A stretch of 64,000 bases of DNA from Evansella halocellulosilytica (lineage in GTDB: Bacteria > Bacillota > Bacilli > Bacillales > Salisediminibacteriaceae): positions 2,395,370-2,459,369 of the forward strand of contig NZ_NIST01000001.1 in assembly GCF_002335745.1 (NCBI RefSeq), given 5' to 3'. The notes under the pieces are model-generated. The model was given only the letters and a program-made list of their open reading frames with translations. It searched no databases and was not told the origin of the DNA. A program made the position numbers and the translations under genes. The stretch's first letter is position 1. Each line of letters starts with the position of its first letter. Below are positions 34,861-44,171 of the stretch, one piece after another.

Positions 34861-35670
34861 GTGAAAAAGAAAGGTCTTCTTTTACTCGTATTTTCATTAC
34901 TTGTGCATGTTTTTTTTATGACGAATGTATTTGCGGAAGAACAGGACGAAGAGGAAGAGGGTAAGCTGATTCCGGATTCTGCAGTGGAAATATCGAAGGA
35001 AAACACATATCCGAATCCTACTCAAGATCTCCCACGGTTAAAACCGAGTGAATTAGCGGATGAATTATTACAGTCAACAGAGATAACGATTGAAAATCCA
35101 GAGCTTATAAAAATTTTTAATGAATCTGCGATAAAAGGGTCAAAGTTAGGGTTCGATATGAACGTTTCGATCTATTTAGGTCAATGGCCGTTAGCTTATG
35201 AGTCAGATGAAACGAAAATTAACTGGGATTTCGAAAAGGTAAATACAAATATGGTTGATAATCGCGGTGGCAAAGATTCAAAGAAAATATCGTACAGCCA
35301 AGAGCAGCAGAAGCGGATTAAAGGTGGATTAACAGCTGAAGTTCCGAATGGTGATACCGTCCAAAAAATGATGATGATTAAAGCGATGGAGAAAACGAAT
35401 TTACCGCTAAGTTTTTCCACAGTGATCGGATATGGGACGAAAGCAGAGCGTGTTTACAATGTGCCGGCAAAAACGATGGGCTACTTAACGGCATTTGCAC
35501 CAGCTGTAAATGAAAAAGGGAAAGTCACTTATGGTGAAGTCTACTTAAGAATTAAAAGAGATAACACGTGGCTTGAAGTGAAAAATGTAACACAGCAAGG
35601 TATCGGAGCATGGATTCCGATTCAGGATCATATTAACTTAAAACTGCAAAGCACGAATCAACCCCGCTAA
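34861..35670 (+). CDS. yfkD: YfkD-family exported protein
   Basis: A 269-residue secreted protein of the Bacillus YfkD family, function unknown. The GTG at 34861 follows AAGGAGG at 34846 and begins a clear signal peptide (MKKKGLLLLVFSLLVHVFFMTNVFA). The mature part IPDSAVEISKENTYPNPTQDLPRL and the end GIGAWIPIQDHINLKLQS are family hallmarks. It faces YfkAB, as in the B. subtilis yfk region, with a shared bidirectional terminator between. Confidence 0.85.
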   Translation: MKKKGLLLLVFSLLVHVFFMTNVFAEEQDEEEEGKLIPDSAVEISKENTYPNPTQDLPRLKPSELADELLQSTEITIENPELIKIFNESAIKGSKLGFDMNVSIYLGQWPLAYESDETKINWDFEKVNTNMVDNRGGKDSKKISYSQEQQKRIKGGLTAEVPNGDTVQKMMMIKAMEKTNLPLSFSTVIGYGTKAERVYNVPAKTMGYLTAFAPAVNEKGKVTYGEVYLRIKRDNTWLEVKNVTQQGIGAWIPIQDHINLKLQSTNQPR

Positions 35671-35680
35671 AAAAGAACAA

Positions 35681-35730
35681 AAATGGAAAAGACAACCAGG
35701 TGCCTGGCACCTGGTTGTCTTTTTCCATTT
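35681..35730. terminator. Bidirectional terminator between yfkD and yfkAB
   Basis: A 24-bp stem with a single bulged T, made of AAATGGAAAAGACAA plus CCAGGTGCC and their complements. The core CCAGGTGCC-N-GGCACCTGG is identical to that at 40687-40731. T runs lie on both sides. Confidence 0.9.
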
Positions 35731-36847
35731 ATTTCGTTACGAGTGCTTTTCGTGTCGTAAAGTCTACTTCTTTGTAATATGCATTTTTTACGAGTAAATT
35801 CGGACCAAGACATTCGGCAGCAGGGCAATGGCAATCAATGCTTTCTGCAAGGCTTGACTTTTTCCAGCGGTTATACGCTTCAATAAATGTCGTATCTTCG
35901 ATATTTCCTAGTGGCTCAGCATCATGAAAGTCAGTGACGTTAATACTGCCATCAAAAATATCGACATTCAGCCTCGAACGACCATCTGGATCATTTCGAA
36001 CGGTGACATTTTCTTCGTTATACAGTCTTCGAAGTAAGTTCTGATCTTCTTTACTCGTATTACAAGGATAAAATGGTAACGTTCCAAACAGCATCCAAAC
36101 CTGTTTATCTCGATGGTCTAACAACCGGTGGATTCCTTGACGTATTTCATCTAACGTCGCAATTGACAAAGCACTTGCAAAGTCGCTAGGGTACATCGGG
36201 TGTACTTCATGGCGTTGACAGCCCATTTCAATAATCTGATCATGAATATTTTCAAGGTGTGGTAACGTTCGTTTATTGATCATCGTCTCAGCAGAAACCG
36301 TTACACCTTTGCTCGTTAAATATTTGCTGTTTTCAACCATCTGTTTAAAGTAAGTTTGCCGCTGTTTCATAGAAGGCTTTCGCTCCATAACCGCAAAACC
36401 AATGTCTGTAAAATCTTCAACACTTCCATAATTATGTGAAATGTGCAAAACATCTAAGTATGGAACGATCAATTCATATCGTTCAACTGGCAACGTTAAA
36501 TTCGAATTGATTTGAGTACGAACCCCTCTTTCGTGGGCATACTTTAACAAAGGCACAACATAGTTTTTGACAGATTTCATCGATAGCATCGGTTCACCGC
36601 CTGTAATACTTAAAGAACGAAGGTGCGGAATGTCATCCAGTCTTCGAATGAATAGATCAAGTGGCAAAGCATCAGGGTCTTTCGTCTGCAGCGAATAGCC
36701 TACTGCACAATGCTCACATCGCATATTACACAAATTTGTTGTCGTAAATTCTACATTTGTTAAGCGCTGTTCTCCATATTCTTTTATATCTAGATAAGCT
36801 TCCCACGGATCGTAAGAAGGGGTAATTGGTGGTTTTGTGTTTAGCAT
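35729..36847 (-). CDS. yfkAB: Radical SAM protein YfkAB
   Basis: A 372-residue radical SAM enzyme. The [4Fe-4S] motif CNMRCEHC (CxxxCxxC) is near residue 42, followed by the SAM-binding ITGGEPMLS. C-terminal cysteines (IDCHCPAAECLGPN) suggest auxiliary ligands. This is the family annotated as YfkAB, split into YfkA and YfkB in some old annotations. Its reaction is not known. GGAAAGGACG precedes the ATG. Its stop touches the shared palindromic terminator. Confidence 0.9.
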   Translation of the reverse strand: MLNTKPPITPSYDPWEAYLDIKEYGEQRLTNVEFTTTNLCNMRCEHCAVGYSLQTKDPDALPLDLFIRRLDDIPHLRSLSITGGEPMLSMKSVKNYVVPLLKYAHERGVRTQINSNLTLPVERYELIVPYLDVLHISHNYGSVEDFTDIGFAVMERKPSMKQRQTYFKQMVENSKYLTSKGVTVSAETMINKRTLPHLENIHDQIIEMGCQRHEVHPMYPSDFASALSIATLDEIRQGIHRLLDHRDKQVWMLFGTLPFYPCNTSKEDQNLLRRLYNEENVTVRNDPDGRSRLNVDIFDGSINVTDFHDAEPLGNIEDTTFIEAYNRWKKSSLAESIDCHCPAAECLGPNLLVKNAYYKEVDFTTRKALVTK

Positions 36848-37041
36848 TTAAAACGTCCTTTCCGAATTAACACATCGTTAATCATCATACATGATTTTTC
36901 GTTGATTGAGAATGGAATGATTAGAGGAAAGTCTATGAAAAGGGAAGAATCTTTGATATACTTTGACATTGTCGAAAAGCCGAAACAACTTAATTTTTCG
37001 TAAAAAACGGTTCGAATTGCATATTAGAAAGGGGCACTTAC

Positions 37042-37233
37042 ATGAATAACATGCAAATGGGGAAGGAAGAGAAGATGAGCCTTCTTCACCAACGAATGGA
37101 ACATCTTGTAAAAATGCTGGATTCTATTGATCCTGAAAAAGCAGGAGTGGAAGACATTGATCGTATTATTGAAAAACTTGATGAATTAGAAAAACAATGT
37201 CAGAGCTACCGAAAAGAAATAGATGGGGAATAA
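37042..37233 (+). CDS. SE1561-family small protein
   Basis: A 63-residue acidic, helical protein. The string LDSIDPEKAGVEDIDRIIEKLDELEKQC is the core of the SE1561 family of Firmicutes, of unknown function. AAAGGGG precedes the ATG. It is a single-gene unit with its own terminator. Confidence 0.85.
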   Translation: MNNMQMGKEEKMSLLHQRMEHLVKMLDSIDPEKAGVEDIDRIIEKLDELEKQCQSYRKEIDGE

Positions 37234-37235
37234 TG

Positions 37236-37266
37236 TGGAAGGTCGACTTAAACGTCGTCCTTTTTA
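37236..37266 (+). terminator. Terminator after the SE1561-family gene
   Basis: GGAAGGTCGAC pairs with GTCGTCCTTTTT around TTAAAC (minor mismatch) and ends in T residues. Confidence 0.7.
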
Positions 37267-37620
37267 TGTTTTAGTATCAAAATTGATAAAACCTATGGCT
37301 GATCGTATAACTAATAACTGAAACTCAGGCTTGCACGAAAGCATAAGAATTTTTAGGGCAGATTAATTCGCTAGCTTAGAAACTCTTTAACGATAAGCCA
37401 AGTTTTGTTTAAAAGATCTTTTCTCCTAAAGATAAAAGCAACTTTTAAAGAAATCACATAATTTTTTACATTTTTATTTAGAGCAACGAAACATTGCTAC
37501 TGTCGTTGTTTTGATATCTTAAAATAACTCAAAACATTCTAGTATTCAGATTTTACTTACTCTTTTTTCGGAAAATTGTTATAATCCAATAGGATTAAAT
37601 TTTTTAGGGGGAACAATATA
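37267..37620 (+). promoter_or_regulatory. Gap with repeat copy and promoter of the acidic lipoprotein
   Basis: 354 bp. Positions 37365-37411 repeat the block at 25082-25128. The promoter is the extended -10 TTGTTATAAT (TATAAT at 37580-37585), followed by AATCC-AATA-GGATT near the start of transcription. Nothing coding is seen. Confidence 0.55.
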
Positions 37621-38433
37621 ATGAATCGATTTTTAAAGACTTTAGCCTTAGGTTCTTTATCCTTCGCTCTTGTTGCTTGTGGCTCGACTGAAGAAGAAAC
37701 AGAACAAACAGGTGCTCCAGACGAAGACGACACAGAAGAGGGTGTGGAAGAGACAGAAGAAGATACAACGAATGAAGAAGGTGCTGAAGAAGCAGAAGCT
37801 GGAATGCCTTTTACCGTATTAGAATCAGCTGACGATGAACTTCGTGTTGATGTTGATGGTGAAGAAGTTGTTCATGATGCATCGATCTATTCAACAAGTT
37901 TTGATAAGGAAGTGAAGCAGCTTGAAGGCATGACCTTTGATTATACAGAACAGGGCCAGCCAATTGCTTTTGCTGTATATGAAGACGAAGATCATGATTT
38001 ACAAGATGTCTACTTTGAAATTGAAGAAAACCTTATTTTAGACGGGGGAGAACCGATTACTCGTCCTGTTAACGTTGAAAGTGAAATGGACATGGAGCAG
38101 CGTATGCTCGAAAATCGTGGTCATGTTGAAACTGCTGAGCTGCATCTTCTTGATGAAAGTACACCATTCCATTTTTACGCTGAAGTAGAAGGGGATGCAA
38201 GTCGCCCTGGAAACTTCCCAGAAAATATTGATGGTCAAGAATATCGTCAATATTCATTCTATGAAATTACTGAAAATGGACGTTATATCGTAACGATTCA
38301 ACTGCCAACGAATGTTGATGTAGAAGTGGAGGCTACTGCGATTGCATTAGCACTCTCATATGAGTCAGATGAGGAAATGTCAGCAGACGACCTAGAAGAG
38401 GTTGAAGGTGACGAGGAAACAACAGAGGAATAA
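37621..38433 (+). CDS. Acidic lipoprotein of unknown function
   Basis: A 270-residue lipoprotein. The signal MNRFLKTLALGSLSFALVACG has the lipobox LVAC with Cys at 20. An extremely Glu/Asp-rich linker of about 40 residues follows, then a beta-rich domain (MPFTVLESADDELRVDVDGE onward), and an acidic tail. I do not recognise the folded part. Acidic surface proteins are common in alkaliphiles, where they may hold cations near the membrane. AGGGGG precedes the ATG. Confidence 0.8.
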   Translation: MNRFLKTLALGSLSFALVACGSTEEETEQTGAPDEDDTEEGVEETEEDTTNEEGAEEAEAGMPFTVLESADDELRVDVDGEEVVHDASIYSTSFDKEVKQLEGMTFDYTEQGQPIAFAVYEDEDHDLQDVYFEIEENLILDGGEPITRPVNVESEMDMEQRMLENRGHVETAELHLLDESTPFHFYAEVEGDASRPGNFPENIDGQEYRQYSFYEITENGRYIVTIQLPTNVDVEVEATAIALALSYESDEEMSADDLEEVEGDEETTEE

Positions 38434-38567
38434 CGAAGTTTAATCGAGGAACTCAACAGAGTCAGGAGTTCTGTTTAGAAAGAGAAAATTAAAATAACTT
38501 AGGAAAACGAGGCCTTTTCATTTATTGGATTGGTCTCGTTTTTGCTACTAAAGAATACATTACATAT

Positions 38568-39200
38568 TTGCCTGATTCATTTATTTCGTTAATACTTTTT
38601 ATGAAGTACACGGGAATATTATCATGGTATAATTATATGATATACTTAACAGCCTTGAATGATCTAAATACTTTTAATAAAGAAAAAGTTATTAAGTATA
38701 CTAAATATTTGATTGATAATAGAAGAAAACAGATTCAAAAAATCTCACTAGTAAATCAAGACATTACACCAGAAAATTTAATCTTAAATCTTGATAAAAT
38801 ATCAATTATTGACCCATTTCCAAAGTTAGATTTTGATTTAAAATATGCAGCTTACTTTGTTTTTTGTTAAAAATTTCTTTTACCTGCTTTTGCAAATGCT
38901 CCAAGATACTTAAATCATGCATATTATAATAAAGTTAATATCCTTCATGAAATAGCAGATGGATTTATACAAGGATACTTTTAAAATCACACTAGCTATG
39001 AATTTACAATTCAAAATGAGAGGTTGTTAATGAGCGAATATACTTAATAGACACTCCAGGAAGCTCATGAGCATTTTGAAATATTAAATAAAGGTAATCT
39101 AAATAATAAAATAATTCAACAAATGGGGAATAGAGAAATCATAAAATCCAGGTTATTACTCTGCTTGGGAGAATTAGAAATACTATGTTCTGAAATCTAA
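38568..39200 (+). pseudogene. Decayed APH/kinase-like gene with in-frame stops
   Basis: One single frame carries protein-like sequence throughout: VNQDITPENLILNLDKISIIDPFPK (the kinase-type D-x-x-P-x-N-x-x segment and following Asp), then LPAFANAPRYLNHAYYNKVN, GFIQGYF, and QEAHEHFEILNKG to LELCSEI-type end. It is interrupted by TAA at 38868, 38982 and 39045 and TAG at 39048 with no shift of frame. The family is guessed as aminoglycoside-phosphotransferase-like from the DITPENLI segment. The N terminus lacks a kinase lobe, so a 5' truncation is also likely. No ribosome binding site is seen. Confidence 0.65.
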
Positions 39201-39318
39201 AACATTGTGAAGGAATTCACTTCAACTAACGGGAAGAGATAGCAAAAGAAGCTGTTGCAGCCCTTTTTCTACAAACGGGAAGAATCTTAAAAATAATATA
39301 AATTGAGGAGAGGTTATT

Positions 39319-39888
39319 ATGTCCCTAGATAATGATACATTTCCCTTACTTGAGACTAAAAGATTACTGTTAAGGAAAGTTAACAAAGAGGATGCGAAAA
39401 GCATACTGAATTATCTGTCTGATAAAGAAGTAGTGAAGTATTATGGATTAGCACCTTTCAAATCTATAAATGATGCTCTAGATGAAATTTCGTGGTATCA
39501 ATCAATACAAAGCAATAAAACTGGTATTAGATGGGGAATTACGTTAAAAGAGCAAGGAATTGTAATTGGCAGTTGCGGTTTTCATAACATTGTTTCTCAG
39601 CATTTCCGTACTGAAATTGGTTTTGAATTGAGTAAAGATCAGTGGGGAAAAGGTATAGCTGTTGAAGCCGTTGAGGCTATAATAAGGTACGGATTTGAAC
39701 GTATGAATTTTAATAGAATAGAGGCTTTAATCGAGCCTCCTAATTTATCATCACAAAAGTTAGTAGAAAAAATGGGTTTTATTAGAGAGGGATTATTAAG
39801 GAATTATGAATTCACATGTGGAAAATTTGATAATTTATATATGTACTCTTTATTGAAACAAGACTTTGATAAAATTAAAAGTAGTTAG
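39319..39888 (+). CDS. RimJ/RimL-type GNAT acetyltransferase
   Basis: A 189-residue N-acetyltransferase. It opens with PLLETKRLLLRKVNKEDA, typical of RimJ/RimL proteins, and has the acetyl-CoA segment ELSKDQWGKGIAVEAVEAIIRYGFE and the end-strand NRIEALIEPPNLSSQKLVEKMGF. Members acetylate protein N-termini or small amines. GAGGAGAGG precedes the ATG. It stands alone after the decayed gene. Confidence 0.9.
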   Translation: MSLDNDTFPLLETKRLLLRKVNKEDAKSILNYLSDKEVVKYYGLAPFKSINDALDEISWYQSIQSNKTGIRWGITLKEQGIVIGSCGFHNIVSQHFRTEIGFELSKDQWGKGIAVEAVEAIIRYGFERMNFNRIEALIEPPNLSSQKLVEKMGFIREGLLRNYEFTCGKFDNLYMYSLLKQDFDKIKSS

Positions 39889-40042
39889 GCGAAAAAAATA
39901 TATTAGTAACGAAGAACGATTGCATAAAAAAGAGTTATCTCTTTTGTTTTTTCACAGATGATTATACAATGGAAAATTATATAGTGAATGTACGCTTTTA
40001 CAAATGTGATGATCGTTTGATAAACGTTGGGAGGTTAATCGA

Positions 40043-40681
40043 GTGAAGCTTTATTTAGTAAGACATGGACAATCAGAAGCGAATGAAAAAGGAATTATTC
40101 AAGGTCATGCGAACTTTCAGTTAACTAGTTTAGGAAAAAAACAAGCTGAACTTGCTGGGGAGTTTTTTTCAACCATTCATTTAGATGCGATCTATTCAAG
40201 TGATTTAGATCGTGCTTATGATACAGCTAAAGGGATTGAAAAGCACCATCCATTAACGGTTCAACGGTGGGATAAGTTAAGAGAAGTAGGGCTAGGTCCA
40301 CTAGAAGGAAAAACACGTCAACAGTTAAAAACAGAGTATCCTAATTTAGGCACAGGGTCATTATTATTGTCTGGTGTAAAAGGCAGTGAAACACGTGAAG
40401 AAATTACGACGCGTTGTGGCTACGTCCTTGAACAATTGAGAGCAGCCCACAAAAACGACACGATTGCTCTCGTTTCACACGGCGGTTTTATTAGTATCCT
40501 ACTTATGTACATGATCGCTGGAGATAGCTGGTATAACCTTGACCGCCCATTTATCATTGGAAATACTGGAGTGAACCTCGTAGAATATGATGAAAAAAAT
40601 CAAGTGAAATTTCATTATACAAACCGAACCGATCATTTAGAAAAAGGCGAAAACTTACGATCCTCGACCGTGCTTTATTAA
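40043..40681 (+). CDS. Histidine phosphatase (phosphoglycerate mutase-like)
   Basis: A 212-residue phosphatase. LYLVRHGQSEANEKGIIQGH holds the RHG motif with the phosphorylated His, SSDLDRAYDTA the second Arg, and VSHGGFIS the second His. B. subtilis relatives (PhoE/YhfR type) are broad-specificity phosphatases. GTG start at 40043 after GGGAGG. It is convergent to nothing, but is followed by a 45-bp perfect palindrome. Confidence 0.9.
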   Translation: MKLYLVRHGQSEANEKGIIQGHANFQLTSLGKKQAELAGEFFSTIHLDAIYSSDLDRAYDTAKGIEKHHPLTVQRWDKLREVGLGPLEGKTRQQLKTEYPNLGTGSLLLSGVKGSETREEITTRCGYVLEQLRAAHKNDTIALVSHGGFISILLMYMIAGDSWYNLDRPFIIGNTGVNLVEYDEKNQVKFHYTNRTDHLEKGENLRSSTVLY

Positions 40682-40686
40682 ACCAT

Positions 40687-40731
40687 ATGGGAAATGTATC
40701 CAGGTGCCAGGCACCTGGATACATTTCCCAT
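40687..40731. terminator. 45-bp perfect palindromic terminator
   Basis: Two 22-base arms (ATGGGAAATGTATCCAGGTG then CC, and the complement) around a single A, with no mismatch. The inner core CCAGGTGCC-N-GGCACCTGG equals that at 35681-35730. It follows the phosphatase gene by 5 bp. Confidence 0.85.
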
Positions 40732-40823
40732 TTCATTTGTCGACCCTTTCAAAATATACCGCCAACTGTAAAGGGTTTCATAGTATAATATAGATGAATG
40801 ATAGAAAAGGAGTTGGATGAGTC

Positions 40824-42359
40824 GTGAAAAATTTTCAACAAAGCATGTATGAATTAGTTGTCGAAACATCGACAAATCTGCCTTATGATGTTCGCCGTGC
40901 AATCAAAGAGGCAAAAGAGAGAGAAAATAAAGGGACAAGAGCTGCGCTTTCTTTATCAACAATTACTGAAAATATTGATATGGCAGACGAGCACGTATTA
41001 CCGATTTGCCAAGACACAGGAATGTTAACATTTGAAATTAAAGTTCCGGTTGGAGCAAATCAAATTAAAATGAAAGAAGCGATCCATAGTGCCATACGTC
41101 AAGCAACAAAAGACGGAAAATTACGTCCAAACTCAGTTGATTCACTGACAGGTGAAAACAGTGGCGATAATATCGGTCCAGGAACACCGATTATTCACTT
41201 CGAACAGCGGGAAAAAGATTACATAGATGCTCGCCTTATTATTAAAGGGGGTGGCTGTGAAAATAAAAATATTCAATACAGCCTCCCGATGGAAATCGAA
41301 GGATTAGGTCGTGCAGGACGTGATCTTGACGGGATTCGTAAATGTGTTCTCCATTCAGTCTATCAAGCTCAAGGTCAAGGGTGCAGTGCCGGATTTATTG
41401 GCGTTGGTATAGGCGGAGACCGAATTTCCAGTTACGAGCTTGCAAAAAAACAACTGCTTCGTGATGTAAATGATGAGAACGAGAATGAAAAATTGGCACA
41501 ACTTGAAGATTATATACTGGAGAAAGCAAATACTCTTGGGATTGGAACGATGGGCTTTGGCGGTGAAGCAACACTTCTTGGATGTAAGGCAGGCTCGATG
41601 AACCGCCTTCCAGCAAGCTTTTTCGTCTCTGTTGCTTATAACTGTTGGGCGTTTAGACGTCTAGGTGCGACACTTGATGCTGAAACCGGCAGCATACAAG
41701 AGTGGATGTATAAAGATGGAGAAAAAATTACGTTTGCAGATGATAAAAGTGATCAGAAGGACGAAAGTGATGAACGTAAAGAAGTTGTCTTACAAGCTCC
41801 TATTACAGAAGAGCAAATTCGCGAATTGAAAGTTGGAGATGTCGTTATCATTAATGGTGATCTTCACACTGGGCGAGATGCCATTCACCACCACTTAATG
41901 GACCATGACGCTCCGATTGATTTAGATGGCCAAATTATTTATCACTGTGGGCCGGTCATGTTAAAAGATAAGCAAGGAGAATGGCACGTGAAAGCCGCTG
42001 GTCCAACTACGAGTATTCGTGAAGAACCTTATCAAGGGGACATTATGAAGAAGTTCGGGATTCGTGCCGTTATTGGAAAAGGTGGCATGGGACCAAAAAC
42101 TTTAAAAGCACTTGAAGAACATGGCGGTGTCTATTTAAATGCAATAGGCGGTGCAGCTCAATATTATGCAGACTGTATTAAAAAGGTAGACGGAGTAGAC
42201 TTAATGGAATTTGGAATTCCTGAAGCGATGTGGCATTTAAAAGTTGAAGGATTTGCAGCCATTGTTACGATGGACTCTCATGGGAATAGCCTTCATGAAG
42301 ATGTTGATAAAACATCGTTTGAACGTCTAGCAAAACATAAAGAAAAAGTGTTTGCCTAA
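40824..42359 (+). CDS. fumA: Class I fumarate hydratase
   Basis: A 511-residue iron-sulfur fumarase that interconverts fumarate and malate in the TCA cycle. Both halves are present: the alpha part with the cluster cysteines in LPICQDTGM, KGGGCENKN and GQGCSAGFIG, and the beta part from about residue 325 (EEQIRELKVGDVVIINGDLHTGRDAIHH), ending with FGIPEAMWHLKVEGF. Bacillus commonly also has the class II FumC. GTG start at 40824 after AAAGGAG. Oxygen-labile clusters make this a plausible FsrA/FbpB iron-sparing target, but no site is seen. Confidence 0.92.
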   Translation: MKNFQQSMYELVVETSTNLPYDVRRAIKEAKERENKGTRAALSLSTITENIDMADEHVLPICQDTGMLTFEIKVPVGANQIKMKEAIHSAIRQATKDGKLRPNSVDSLTGENSGDNIGPGTPIIHFEQREKDYIDARLIIKGGGCENKNIQYSLPMEIEGLGRAGRDLDGIRKCVLHSVYQAQGQGCSAGFIGVGIGGDRISSYELAKKQLLRDVNDENENEKLAQLEDYILEKANTLGIGTMGFGGEATLLGCKAGSMNRLPASFFVSVAYNCWAFRRLGATLDAETGSIQEWMYKDGEKITFADDKSDQKDESDERKEVVLQAPITEEQIRELKVGDVVIINGDLHTGRDAIHHHLMDHDAPIDLDGQIIYHCGPVMLKDKQGEWHVKAAGPTTSIREEPYQGDIMKKFGIRAVIGKGGMGPKTLKALEEHGGVYLNAIGGAAQYYADCIKKVDGVDLMEFGIPEAMWHLKVEGFAAIVTMDSHGNSLHEDVDKTSFERLAKHKEKVFA

Positions 42360-42373
42360 TCAAAGCAAAGCCC

Positions 42374-42420
42374 AAAAAGATACGTGAAAAGCAGCTTATT
42401 GCTACTCACGTATCTTTTTT
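42374..42420 (+). terminator. Terminator after fumA
   Basis: AAAAAGATACGTGA pairs with TCACGTATCTTTTTT around an 18-nt loop that itself can pair. Confidence 0.85.
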
Positions 42421-42559
42421 AGCCTTTCAGCTATCATGAATGAAAAATAACATAGCGATTAAAAATGAAATCCGTACTCACCCGTGTATGAATTAAATTC
42501 TTCTTTTTGATAAAAACTACATCATATTGGAGTGATATGATGAAAGGGTGCAAGAAGAA

Positions 42560-43366
42560 TTGAAAAAGTACATCTTATGTATTGTATTAATTTTATTTTG
42601 TTTAACTGCTATACAGAGTGAAGCATTAGCTTTAGATAATAAATCATACAATTGGAACTTTAAGCCAGCAAAAAACAATGAGCCCGCTACAACAGAACCA
42701 TTATATGAAGAGCTCCTGGAAAAATATGGAGGCTTCTACATAGGGGATACTTCAAAAAAAGAACTTTATTTAACGTTTGATAATGGTTATGAAAATGGCT
42801 ACACCATTAAAGTGTTAGACGTGTTAAAAGAAAAAGAAGTTCCTGCAGCATTTTTTGTGACTGGACACTATCTAGATAAAGAGCGAGATTTAATCCAGAG
42901 GATGGTTGACGAAGGTCATATTATTGGTAATCATTCATACCATCATCCGAGTCTGCCGGAAGTTTCTGACGAACGGTTAGAAAGAGAACTGTTAACATTG
43001 CAATCTTTGTACGAAGAATTAACAGGTAAAGATGATATGAGATATTTGCGTCCACCACGTGGGACATTTAGTGAAAGAACGCTTGCGAAAACTGCTGATC
43101 TTGGCTATATCAATGTGTTTTGGTCTTTTGCTTATATGGACTGGGAAGTAAATAAACAAAGAGGATGGCAATATGCGTACGACTCAATTATGAATCGTGT
43201 TCATCCAGGAGCAATTTTGCTGCTCCATTCAGTTTCAAGTGATAATGCCAATGCCTTAGGAAAAGTGATTGATGACCTGAGAGAACAAGGGTATGAATTT
43301 AAAAGTTTGGATGAATTAGTTTTGAAAAAAGAATTTGAATCATATATCCAAAATCAATCATCGTAA
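42560..43366 (+). CDS. pdaA: Delta-lactam-forming polysaccharide deacetylase PdaA
   Basis: A 268-residue exported NodB-fold deacetylase. It removes the acetyl group from muramic acid so that the muramic delta-lactam of the spore cortex can form. A signal peptide (YILCIVLILFCLTAIQSEALA) comes first; then LTFDNGYENGYT (metal Asp pair region), GNHSYHHPSLP (metal His pair) and LRPPRGTFSERTL. FDNGYENG is characteristic of PdaA. The TTG at 42560 is 11 bp after AAAGGG; a GTG at 42548 lies in the site. Its presence supports a spore-forming host. Confidence 0.9.
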   Translation: MKKYILCIVLILFCLTAIQSEALALDNKSYNWNFKPAKNNEPATTEPLYEELLEKYGGFYIGDTSKKELYLTFDNGYENGYTIKVLDVLKEKEVPAAFFVTGHYLDKERDLIQRMVDEGHIIGNHSYHHPSLPEVSDERLERELLTLQSLYEELTGKDDMRYLRPPRGTFSERTLAKTADLGYINVFWSFAYMDWEVNKQRGWQYAYDSIMNRVHPGAILLLHSVSSDNANALGKVIDDLREQGYEFKSLDELVLKKEFESYIQNQSS

Positions 43367-43488
43367 AGTACGATTAAAATATCCTCTTACCAAAAAAAGA
43401 AGCTGTCTCAATCCTCCATGGATTAAAACTTAAATAAGATAAAGCGAGTTGGAATTTTTCATTAAACATATCCCCGCTCGTTTTTCTA

Positions 43489-43562
43489 TGCTATTTCGAA
43501 TTCTATTAGATTATAAAATGAAAGAAAGGGTGTCCTCAAAATACTTTTGAGTTACACCCCTC
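43489..43562. repeat. Interspersed hairpin repeat R1, copy C
   Basis: CTATTTCGAATTCTATTAGATT and on, ending in GGGTGTCCTCAAAAT with near-complement. It matches 14442-14516 closely. It lies between the 3' ends of pdaA and the GAF gene and can end both transcripts. Confidence 0.85.
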
Positions 43563-43574
43563 CATCACTTTTGG

Positions 43575-43940
43575 TTAATTTGCGAAGCTCGTTTCACCAA
43601 TAGCCTGTGCGATCGTTTCTAATGTAGAAACATCCGTAACATCAAAAGCGATAGCTTCTTTTGTACGTACGATTAAAGTTCCTAATTGTTCTTCATCAGA
43701 CGTTTTAATTGGGAATTTCAATTCACTGTTTGATTCCCAGCGAAGATCATCTTCTTTGTTGGAAGCAGCCATCAATTTTACACTTGAATCTTCTTCGTAA
43801 AAATAAATGCCAGCCCAATCAATATAAGGAACGGTTTCTTCAAGTGTGTTTACGGTCTTTTGTAAGATCTCTGACAAGCTTTTCTTTTTATACACATCAG
43901 CCATAATGTGTATAGATGCTACATCTGTTGCGAATGACAC
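43575..43940 (-). CDS. GAF-domain protein
   Basis: A 121-residue single GAF domain. ILQKTVNTLEETVPYIDWAGIYFYEEDSS and ELKFPIKTSDEEQLGTLIVRTKEAIAFDVTDVSTLETIAQAIG follow the fold's helix-strand order. It lacks the cysteines of the methionine-R-sulfoxide reductase (YtsP/fRMsr) type, so it is more likely a sensor-type domain. GTG start at 43940 after AAAGGGAGAG. Confidence 0.8.
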   Translation of the reverse strand: MSFATDVASIHIMADVYKKKSLSEILQKTVNTLEETVPYIDWAGIYFYEEDSSVKLMAASNKEDDLRWESNSELKFPIKTSDEEQLGTLIVRTKEAIAFDVTDVSTLETIAQAIGETSFAN

Positions 43941-43966
43941 GACTAATCTCTCCCTTTAGAAAAATT

Positions 43967-44052
43967 GTTCAAAAAGAGATGGACAAAAATGGAAAAATGA
44001 TCGAGGATCACTTCTTATTAACAAGCCCTTAATTGCCTCGCTTTTTGAAACA
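43967..44052. repeat. Short palindrome-bounded repeat (R3-like)
   Basis: TGTTCAAAAAG at the left and CTTTTTGAAACA at the right, with CCTCG before the right end as in the repeat at 20107-20238. The interior is different and shorter. Confidence 0.55.
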
Positions 44053-44171
44053 CGATCTATAATATCTTTTCACTCGTCTATTCTATCAAACGTTCACTCG
44101 CTAGCGGCCTTCCAAGTTAAGGAAAGCCTAATGATATGTTATGATAAGATACGAAGGAAGGCGGTGTGACG

